DNA of 30,286 nt from Erwinia pyrifoliae DSM 12163 (GTDB lineage Bacteria > Pseudomonadota > Gammaproteobacteria > Enterobacterales > Enterobacteriaceae): assembly GCF_000026985.1 (NCBI RefSeq), contig NC_017390.1, forward strand, positions 2,673-32,958, in the 5' to 3' direction. Made by a program: the position numbers and the translations under genes. How positions within the stretch are numbered: position 1 is the first letter of the stretch; every line of letters starts with the position of its first letter. The notes under the pieces are model-generated. The model was not told the DNA's origin. It made no database searches and worked only from the letters and a program-made list of their open reading frames with translations. Below are positions 24,646 through 30,286 of this stretch, one piece after another.

Positions 24646-25614
24646 ATGAGCACACACATCCTTTCTTCACGCAGCCTGATAACAAAGGCATGGCTGCTTG
24701 AGCAGAAATCACTGATTGCGCTGGTGCTGTTGATTGCCATCGTTTCCAGCATCAGCCCGAACTTCTTCACCGTTGGCAACCTGTTTAACATCCTGCAACA
24801 GACCTCGGTGAACGCCATTATGGCGGTGGGAATGACGCTGGTGATCCTCACCTCCGGTATCGATCTCTCCGTGGGGTCACTGCTGGCTCTGACCGGCGCG
24901 GTGGCGGCCTCGCTGGTTGGGCTGGAAGTGAATGCGCTGGTGGCGGTGGCGGCTTCACTGGTGCTAGGAGCCGGTATCGGTGCGATAACCGGCCTGATAG
25001 TGGCGAAAGGCAACGTGCAGGCGTTTATCGCCACGCTAGTGATGATGCTGCTGCTGCGTGGGGTGACGATGGTTTATACCAACGGTAGCCCGGTCAATAC
25101 TGGCTTTAGCGATAACGCTGACCTGTTTGGCTGGTTCGGGATCGGCCGTCCGCTGGGCATCCCAACCCCGGTTTGGCTGATGGCGGTGGTCTTCCTCGCA
25201 GCCTGGTACATGCTGCATCATACCAGGCTTGGCCGCTATATCTACGCGCTGGGCGGCAATGAAGCGGCGACGCGTCTTTCAGGCATTAGCGTCAATCGCG
25301 TCAAAATTATCGTCTACTCCCTGTGCGGCATGCTGGCCGCGCTGGCTGGCACCATTGAAGTTGCGCGCCTCTCCTCGGCCCAGCCGACGGCAGGCACGGG
25401 CTATGAGCTGGATGCCATCGCTGCGGTGGTGCTGGGGGGCACCAGCCTGGCAGGCGGTAAAGGGCGGATTATGGGGACTTTGATTGGCGCGCTGATCCTG
25501 GGTTTTCTGAATAACGGGCTAAACCTGCTCGGTGTTCCCTCTTACTACCAAACGATCGTCAAGGCAGTGGTCATTTTGCTGGCGGTGCTGGTGGATAACA
25601 AAAGCAGTAAATAA
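24646..25614 (+). CDS. rbsC: Ribose ABC transporter permease RbsC
   Basis: Inner-membrane permease that forms the ribose channel as a homodimer with RbsA bound on the inside. The 322 residues (E. coli 321) are strongly hydrophobic with about eight to ten membrane segments. They contain the conserved T-S-G-I-D-L-S-V-G-S-L-L-A-L motif near residues 70-85, A-L-G-G-N-E-A-A-T-R-L-S-G-I and V-L-G-G-T-S-L-A-G-G-K-G, both typical of BPD_transp_2 sugar permeases. The start is two bases after rbsA with a weak Shine-Dalgarno sequence (A-C-G), consistent with coupling to rbsA. An ERIC-like repeat follows before rbsB. Confidence 0.96.
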   Translation: MSTHILSSRSLITKAWLLEQKSLIALVLLIAIVSSISPNFFTVGNLFNILQQTSVNAIMAVGMTLVILTSGIDLSVGSLLALTGAVAASLVGLEVNALVAVAASLVLGAGIGAITGLIVAKGNVQAFIATLVMMLLLRGVTMVYTNGSPVNTGFSDNADLFGWFGIGRPLGIPTPVWLMAVVFLAAWYMLHHTRLGRYIYALGGNEAATRLSGISVNRVKIIVYSLCGMLAALAGTIEVARLSSAQPTAGTGYELDAIAAVVLGGTSLAGGKGRIMGTLIGALILGFLNNGLNLLGVPSYYQTIVKAVVILLAVLVDNKSSK

Positions 25615-25632
25615 CTCTTTTACCCTTTATTC

Positions 25633-25745
25633 CTGACGCTGTAGCTACGTTGGCTGCGTGCATTCACCCCAGTCGCTTACCCTGGTAAGCTGTTGGCGAT
25701 TCATGCACTTGCCGCTTTGCTGTAACGCCAATGATTTCGGGTATA
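25633..25745. repeat. ERIC-like intergenic repeat between rbsC and rbsB
   Basis: The 149-bp gap between rbsC and rbsB is mostly one imperfect palindrome. Its core GCTTAC-CCTG-GTAAGC lies at 25675-25690. On the minus strand the segment GTAAGCGACTGGGGTGA, and on the plus strand GTAAGCTGTTGGCGATTCA, closely match the two conserved inner arms of enterobacterial repetitive intergenic consensus (ERIC) sequences. The outer parts (GTTGGCTGCGTG, and the GGTATAA end near 25740) also fit. It ends about 6 bp before the rbsB Shine-Dalgarno sequence and is transcribed as part of the operon. Confidence 0.85.
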
Positions 25746-25763
25746 ACCTTAAAGGATATTAAA

Positions 25764-26645
25764 ATGAAGATGAAAAAATGGACTATGCTGGCACTGCTGT
25801 TAGGCGCAACGCTTAGCGCTAACGCGCTGGCAAAAGAGACCATCACGCTGGTGGTGTCTACCCTGAATAACCCGTTCTTCGTGTCGCTGAAAGAGGGCGC
25901 GCAGAAAGAGGCGGACAAGCTGGGTTATCACCTGGTGGTGCTGGATTCGCAGAACAACCCGGCGAAAGAGCTGGCCAACGTGCAGGATCTGACGGTGCGC
26001 GGTAGCAAACTGCTGCTGCTTAACCCTACGGATTCTGACGCCGTGGGGAACGCGGTGAAAATGGCTAACCAGGCCAATATCCCGGTTATCACGCTGGATC
26101 GCCTGGCGACGCAGGGCAAAGTGGTCAGTCACGTTGCTTCTGATAACCGTGCAGGCGGTAAGCTGGCCGGTGACTATATGGCGCAAAAGGTCGGTGAAGG
26201 AGCAAAAATTATTGAACTGCAGGGTATTGCCGGTACTTCTGCTGCGCGCGAGCGTGGTGAAGGGTTCAAACAGGCCGCCGTTGCACACAAATTCAATATC
26301 CTTGCCAGCCAGCCAGCTGACTTCGACCGTACCAGGGGGCTGAATGTGATGCAGAACCTGCTGACTGCGCACCCGGACGTGCAGGCGGTGTTTGCCCAGA
26401 ACGATGAAATGGCGCTGGGTGCACTGCGCGCATTGCAAACGGCGGGCAAAACTGATGTGGTCGTGGTGGGCTTCGACGGCACGCCGGACGGTATTAAAGC
26501 GGTACAGGGCGGCAAACTGGCGGCGACCGTTGCGCAGTTGCCGGAGCAGATCGGCGCGATTGGCGTTGAGACGGCGGATAAAGTCCTGAAAGGCCAGCAG
26601 GTTCCGGCTATCAATCCGGTTGAACTGAAACTGGTAACCCCATAA
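25764..26645 (+). CDS. rbsB: Periplasmic ribose-binding protein RbsB
   Basis: High-affinity periplasmic D-ribose receptor that feeds RbsC and, in E. coli, also signals ribose to the chemoreceptor Trg. The 293-residue product has a signal peptide of about 25 residues (M-K-M-K-K, hydrophobic core, A-N-A-L-A cleavage site). A mature type I periplasmic-binding fold follows: [38 protein letters not shown] and G-F-D-G-T-P-D-G, which carry the ribose-contacting residues. The ATG at 25764 follows AAAGGA by seven bases; the in-frame ATG at 25731 lies within the ERIC-like repeat and has no family support. A hairpin follows the gene, as is common after the abundant binding protein in such operons. Confidence 0.96.
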   Translation: MKMKKWTMLALLLGATLSANALAKETITLVVSTLNNPFFVSLKEGAQKEADKLGYHLVVLDSQNNPAKELANVQDLTVRGSKLLLLNPTDSDAVGNAVKMANQANIPVITLDRLATQGKVVSHVASDNRAGGKLAGDYMAQKVGEGAKIIELQGIAGTSAARERGEGFKQAAVAHKFNILASQPADFDRTRGLNVMQNLLTAHPDVQAVFAQNDEMALGALRALQTAGKTDVVVVGFDGTPDGIKAVQGGKLAATVAQLPEQIGAIGVETADKVLKGQQVPAINPVELKLVTP

Positions 26646-26665
26646 AACACAGAAAAGCATGGCAC

Positions 26666-26685
26666 GCGCCACCTGTGGGTGGCGC
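26666..26685 (+). other. Perfect hairpin between rbsB and rbsK
   Basis: GCGCCACC (26666-26673) and GGTGGCGC (26678-26685) pair perfectly around a 4-base loop. No T-tract follows, so it is more likely an mRNA 3'-stabilising or processing hairpin that raises rbsB above rbsK than a full terminator. The 61-bp gap holds nothing else apart from a weak ribosome-binding site for rbsK. Confidence 0.65.
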
Positions 26686-26706
26686 AGCTATCTGGACAAT
26701 TCCCTG

Positions 26707-27636
26707 ATGAAAAAAACCGGCAGGCTGGCCGTCCTCGGCAGCATCAACGCCGATCACATTCTGAATCTGGCGCACTTTCCGCGTCCGGGCGAAACGGTGA
26801 TCGGGAAGCAGTATCAGGTCGCATTCGGTGGAAAAGGCGCTAACCAGGCCGTTGCCGCCGCACGCAGCGGCGCGGATATGGCGTTTATCGCCTGTGTAGG
26901 CGAAGACGATATCGGCGGGCGTATTCGCCAGCAGTTGGCTAACGATCGCATTGATGTCGCTTCTGTCGCGGTTATCAGCGGGGGGGCTACCGGCGTGGCG
27001 CTGATTTTTGTCAACGGTGAGGGTGAAAATACCATCGGTATTTATGCCGGTGCCAATGCCGCTCTAACGCCGGAGCGCGTGCTTGAGCATCAGCAGACGA
27101 TTGCGCAAGCACAGGTTTTACTGATGCAGCTGGAGTCGCCGCTGGATAGCGTGCTGGCAGCAGCGCGTATTGCACAGCACCACCACACGCGGGTGGTGTT
27201 GAATCCGGCCCCGGCGACGCAACTTTCGGATGAGCTGCTGGCGCTGGTCGATATCATCACCCCCAATGAAACCGAAGCGCAGATCCTGACCGGCATAGCG
27301 GTAAACAGTGACGAAGACGCAGCCCGTGCCGCACAAAAGCTGCATGAGAAAGGCATTGCAACGGTGCTGATTACGCTTGGCAGCCGGGGTGTATGGCTCA
27401 GTGAGCAGGGTAACGGTCACTGTGTTCCCGCGTTTAGCGTGGCAGCCGTAGATACTATCGCTGCCGGGGATACCTTTAACGGCGCGTTGATGACCGCATT
27501 ACTGGAGCAGCGTCCGATGACGGAATCGGTGCGTTTTGCCCATGCCGCTGCGGCGATTGCCGTGACGCGCCATGGCGCGCAGCCTTCCGTTCCGTGGCGT
27601 GACGAAATAGACAGCTTCTTGCAGCGGCGGGGGTAA
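26707..27636 (+). CDS. rbsK: Ribokinase RbsK
   Basis: Cytoplasmic PfkB-family kinase that phosphorylates D-ribose to ribose 5-phosphate with ATP. The 309-residue product matches the E. coli protein (309) throughout. The N-terminal signature V-L-G-S-I-N-A-D-H, the ribose-binding [11 protein letters not shown], the N-E-T-E-A motif and the C-terminal PfkB signature [12 protein letters not shown] with catalytic Asp255 are all present. I chose the ATG at 26707 (M-K-K-T-G-R-L) from family length; its Shine-Dalgarno sequence is weak (GGA ten bases away). The longer in-frame ATG at 26659 would run through the intergenic hairpin. rbsR begins two bases after the stop. Confidence 0.95.
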   Translation: MKKTGRLAVLGSINADHILNLAHFPRPGETVIGKQYQVAFGGKGANQAVAAARSGADMAFIACVGEDDIGGRIRQQLANDRIDVASVAVISGGATGVALIFVNGEGENTIGIYAGANAALTPERVLEHQQTIAQAQVLLMQLESPLDSVLAAARIAQHHHTRVVLNPAPATQLSDELLALVDIITPNETEAQILTGIAVNSDEDAARAAQKLHEKGIATVLITLGSRGVWLSEQGNGHCVPAFSVAAVDTIAAGDTFNGALMTALLEQRPMTESVRFAHAAAAIAVTRHGAQPSVPWRDEIDSFLQRRG

Positions 27637-27638
27637 AT

Positions 27639-28640
27639 GTGGCAACGATGAAAGATGTCGCCCGTCTGGCGGGCGTTTCAACTTCTACCGTATCGTACGT
27701 GATTAATAACAATCGCTTCGTCAGTCCAGCGGTGCGTGAAAAGGTGACCTCGGCGGTCAGACAGCTCAACTATGCACCCTCGGCGCTGGCGCGCAGCCTG
27801 AAGCTAAATCAGACCCGCACCATAGGCATGTTGCTTACCGCCAGCAGCAATCCCTTCTATGCCGAAGTGGTGCGTGGCGTGGAGCGCAGCTGCTATGAGC
27901 GCGGTTACAGCCTGGTATTATGTAACACGGAAGGGGACGAGGATCGTATGAACCGCAGCCTGGAAACGCTGATGCAAAAACGTGTCGACGGCCTGTTGAT
28001 CATGTGTACTGAAAGCCACCTGCCATCCGCCGACATTCTCAGCCGTTACCCTGGCGTGCCGGCGGTGATGATGGACTGGGCGCCGTTCGAATGGAGTAAG
28101 GACATTATTCAGGATAACGCGCTGTTAGGTGGGAACGTGGCGACTCGTCACCTTATTTCCCGGGGTTATAGCCGAATTGCCTGTATCACGGGGCCGCTGG
28201 ATAAGACTCCGGCACGCATGCGCCTTAAAGGTTATCAGCAGGCGATGGCCAACGCCGGGTTAACCATTCCGGCAGGTTATATTATGAGCAGTGACTTTGA
28301 GTTTCAGGGCGGTTTCAACGCCATGAATGAGCTGCTGGCGCTCCGCCCAGCGCCCCAGGCCGTATTTGCCTGTAATGACGCGATGGCGGTCGGGGTTTAT
28401 CATGCTTTATACCAAGCGGGAATGAGCATCCCGCAGGATATGGCGGTGGTGGGCTATGACGATATCGAGCTGGCGCGTTATCTGACCCCGCCGCTCAGTA
28501 CCATTCATCAGCCCAAAGATGAACTGGGAGAACTGGCGATCAACGCCTTGCTGCACCGTCTGGCCGATCCGATGGCCGAGACGCAACTGCTGGTACTCAC
28601 ACCGGAATTGATTGAACGCGCCTCGGTCGATGAGATCTAA
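27639..28640 (+). CDS. rbsR: Ribose operon repressor RbsR
   Basis: LacI-family repressor of the rbs operon, released by ribose. The 333-residue product has an N-terminal helix-turn-helix ([16 protein letters not shown], residues 4-19), a hinge helix ([10 protein letters not shown]) and a sugar-binding domain with S-N-P-F-Y-A-E-V and V-G-Y-D-D-I-E-L-A. The start is a GTG at 27639, as in E. coli, encoding M-A-T-M-K; the internal ATG three codons later is an alternative. It is last in the operon, two bases after rbsK. Its last 4 bp overlap the stop of the convergent hsrA. AACGTT-centred operators upstream of rbsD are its likely targets. Confidence 0.95.
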   Translation: MATMKDVARLAGVSTSTVSYVINNNRFVSPAVREKVTSAVRQLNYAPSALARSLKLNQTRTIGMLLTASSNPFYAEVVRGVERSCYERGYSLVLCNTEGDEDRMNRSLETLMQKRVDGLLIMCTESHLPSADILSRYPGVPAVMMDWAPFEWSKDIIQDNALLGGNVATRHLISRGYSRIACITGPLDKTPARMRLKGYQQAMANAGLTIPAGYIMSSDFEFQGGFNAMNELLALRPAPQAVFACNDAMAVGVYHALYQAGMSIPQDMAVVGYDDIELARYLTPPLSTIHQPKDELGELAINALLHRLADPMAETQLLVLTPELIERASVDEI

Positions 28641-30034
28641 GTTTTCTGCTTATCGCGATCGCTAATCAGATTGCCGCCGTCTCCTGGCTTCAGCAGCAGG
28701 AATACCAGCGCTGACAGCACGGTAACGATGCCCATGGTCAGGAAAGTAGCATGGAATTGATACAATGTGCCGCCGCCAAAATCTTCATAAAACCGCAGTA
28801 CTGCGGCGCTGACCGCAACACCAAAACCTATTGCCAACTGCTGCGTGACGGCCAGCAGGCTGTTACCGCTGCTGGCGCTACCGTCGTTCAGATCGGCCAG
28901 GGTGATGGTGTTCATCGCCGTAAACTGAGTTGACATGGCCAATCCCAGAATAAACAGCGGGATCAGCAATGCTAAAATATTCCAGTTCTCCGATTGTAAA
29001 GAGAACGATGCCACCAGTACGCCAATTATCACGCTAATGCCTCCCAGCGTTTTTCGGTAACCAAACCCGCGTAGTACGCTCGTCACCATCGACTTAGCCA
29101 ATACAGAACCCAGCGCGAGGGGGGCCATCATGCAGCCAGCCAGCAGCGCGGTATAACCAAAGCCGACCTGCAACATCAATGGCATCAGGAACGGAACACT
29201 GCCAGTACCCAGGCGTGAGAAGATGTTGCCGACGATACCAACGGAAAACGTGCGCGTCTTGAAAATGGGGAGTGGGATCATCGGAGAGGGATGTCGCCGG
29301 GCATGGACTATATAGAGGAGCAGTAACGCTATCCCTGCCAGCAGAACGACCAGCGCAATCAGGCTGGACACCACGCGCTCGCCAAATAGTTCAATTCCAC
29401 TGGAGATGCCCACCAGTCCCAACCCAAACAGCAGGAAGCCCAGAACATCAAAGCGGCGCTTCGGCGTGGTGAAGTCCGGCATATATTTGCGCGCGAAGAA
29501 GATGCCGAGGACGCCAATAGGAATGTTAATCAGGAAAATCCACTGCCATGAGGCCCATGTGACCAGCACGCCACCGAGCAATGGGCCGAGCACCGGGCCA
29601 ACAAGCCCCGGCATAGTGACAAAGTTAAGCACCTGAAGCAGTTCACTACGCGGATAGGCACGCAGCAGCGCGAGACGTGCCACCGGCATCATCATTGCGC
29701 CACCAACCCCCTGCACGATACGCGAAGCAACCAGCATCTCCAGCGACCCGGACAGCGCGCAGGCCAGTGAACCCAGTGAGAACAGAAAGACCGCGCTTAT
29801 AAACACTCTACGAGTACTAAAGCGGTCAGCCAGCCAGCCACTGACCGGGATTAGCATGGCCACCGTCAGTGTATAGCTGATAATAGTGGACTGCATTGCC
29901 AGCGGGGAGCGTTCCATACTTTGGGCGATAGCGGGCAGAGCGGTATTAAGGATGGTGGCATCCAGCGCCTGCATAAAGAATGCCATCGCGGCAATCCACG
30001 GAAGTCCGGCCATACTGCGCGCGGATTTAATCAT
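28637..30034 (-). CDS. hsrA: MFS drug:proton antiporter-type transporter HsrA (DHA2/EmrB group)
   Basis: Fourteen-helix inner-membrane transporter of the DHA2 branch of the major facilitator superfamily, matching E. coli HsrA (formerly YieO) nearly end to end. The product has 465 residues (E. coli 475), slightly shorter at the C-terminus. Visible motifs are [11 protein letters not shown] near residue 25, motif [12 protein letters not shown] at about 66-76, and motif C-like [10 protein letters not shown]. The substrate is not established. The gene lies tail to tail with rbsR, overlapping 4 bp, as in E. coli. The ATG at 30034 is preceded by AAAGGACAA. In E. coli a GntR-type gene, yieP, separates hsrA from the rRNA operon; none is present here. 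Confidence 0.93.
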   Translation of the reverse strand: MIKSARSMAGLPWIAAMAFFMQALDATILNTALPAIAQSMERSPLAMQSTIISYTLTVAMLIPVSGWLADRFSTRRVFISAVFLFSLGSLACALSGSLEMLVASRIVQGVGGAMMMPVARLALLRAYPRSELLQVLNFVTMPGLVGPVLGPLLGGVLVTWASWQWIFLINIPIGVLGIFFARKYMPDFTTPKRRFDVLGFLLFGLGLVGISSGIELFGERVVSSLIALVVLLAGIALLLLYIVHARRHPSPMIPLPIFKTRTFSVGIVGNIFSRLGTGSVPFLMPLMLQVGFGYTALLAGCMMAPLALGSVLAKSMVTSVLRGFGYRKTLGGISVIIGVLVASFSLQSENWNILALLIPLFILGLAMSTQFTAMNTITLADLNDGSASSGNSLLAVTQQLAIGFGVAVSAAVLRFYEDFGGGTLYQFHATFLTMGIVTVLSALVFLLLKPGDGGNLISDRDKQKT

Positions 30035-30229
30035 TATTTGTCCTTTCTGTTCGTCTGATTTTCATGTGAGTGTCCTGTGATTCAGAAAGAATAGCATCTC
30101 GTTTTAGCTCGAAGCGCTACTCAAGGACACTTTTCAGACCCGGAATGCGGGTTTATTGGTCTGAAGATGTATGTTTTTAAGGCTTCTGAAGAAAAAACAC
30201 TCGCCCGGTCATTTTTTTGCAATAAATGC
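30035..30229. promoter_or_regulatory. Divergent region between hsrA and the rRNA operon
   Basis: The segment holds the hsrA leader and the sequence upstream of the rRNA promoter. An 8-bp inverted repeat, AGTGTCCT (30069-30076) and AGGACACT (30124-30131), is spaced by 47 bp and could be a split regulator site for hsrA. An imperfect hairpin (CAGACC at 30135-30140 with GGTCTG at 30158-30163) lies beside it. The A/T-rich stretch at about 30190-30229, including a seven-T run, is where an rRNA UP element is expected; Fis sites cannot be placed with confidence. No gene is seen. Confidence 0.5.
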
Positions 30230-30266
30230 TTGTCAGCCGTCAGAAACTCCCTATAATGCGCCTCCA
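30230..30266 (+). promoter_or_regulatory. rRNA operon P1 promoter
   Basis: TTGTCA (30230-30235) and TATAAT (30252-30257) are 16 bp apart, followed by the GC-rich discriminator GCGCCTCC and a start at A30266, then the conserved A-C-A-C-G-G-A-A-C-A-A-C-G-G leader. This is almost identical to E. coli rrn P1 promoters, including the short 16-bp spacer and discriminator that make them sensitive to ppGpp and DksA. The 16S gene must lie a few hundred bases beyond the window. Confidence 0.94.
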
Positions 30267-30286
30267 TCGACACGGAACAACGGCTT

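Noticed and set aside
25731..25763. Longer rbsB start at 25731
   Set aside because: The extension lies in the ERIC-like repeat and spoils the signal peptide; AAAGGA before 25764 fits the family start.
25800..26672. 290-codon open frame antisense to rbsB
   Set aside because: It mirrors a strongly conserved gene, has low-complexity, Arg/His-rich content and matches no family; a shadow of G+C-rich codon use.

Overview
The window looks like a chromosomal segment of an enterobacterium close to Erwinia. The ravA-viaA, kup and rbsDACBKR-hsrA proteins are near-collinear with their E. coli counterparts. An ovothiol-synthase gene (ovoA), known from Erwinia, lies at the left edge, and a textbook rRNA P1 promoter lies at the right edge. 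Genus assignment is inference; no 16S sequence is inside the window.

Layout, left to right. The 5' part of ovoA (minus, cut by the window edge). The ravA-viaA operon (minus), facing kup (plus) across a 257-bp region that holds a symmetrical promoter-like element. Two giant same-strand paralogues (minus, 2090 and 1981 aa) that together fill about 12.4 kb. A small periplasmic OB-fold (YgiW/BOF-type) gene. An acetoin block: a LysR regulator divergent from budA (acetolactate decarboxylase) and budB (catabolic acetolactate synthase), closed by a clear Rho-independent terminator. The complete ribose operon rbsDACBKR, with a LacI-type operator pair upstream and an ERIC-like repeat between rbsC and rbsB. 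The convergent MFS transporter gene hsrA. Finally the P1 promoter of an rRNA operon whose genes lie just beyond the window.

In E. coli kup is followed directly by rbsD. Here about 16.7 kb (the giant genes, the BOF gene and the bud genes) sits between them, so the kup-rbs junction is an insertion site for accessory genes.

The most unusual content is the pair of giant proteins. Each has a polar N-terminus with no classical signal peptide, two hydrophobic stretches, a conserved His...Cys pair 40 residues apart in motifs (R-A-H-G and E-S-C-F-G-A) that resemble a clan CD (caspase/C80-like) cysteine peptidase, a Pro-rich linker followed by an R-x-K-R motif, and a C-terminal array of about 59-residue Trp/Tyr/Gly-rich modules. 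The modules alternate between two types: nine pairs in one protein and eight in the other. The architecture recalls large secreted toxins with an autoprocessing protease and a C-terminal receptor-binding repeat array, but I recognise no named family and the function is inferred.

How the genes work together. rbsDACBKR imports and phosphorylates ribose under RbsR control. budA and budB convert pyruvate through acetolactate to acetoin under the LysR regulator. RavA (MoxR AAA+) works with ViaA (VWA protein). Kup takes up potassium.
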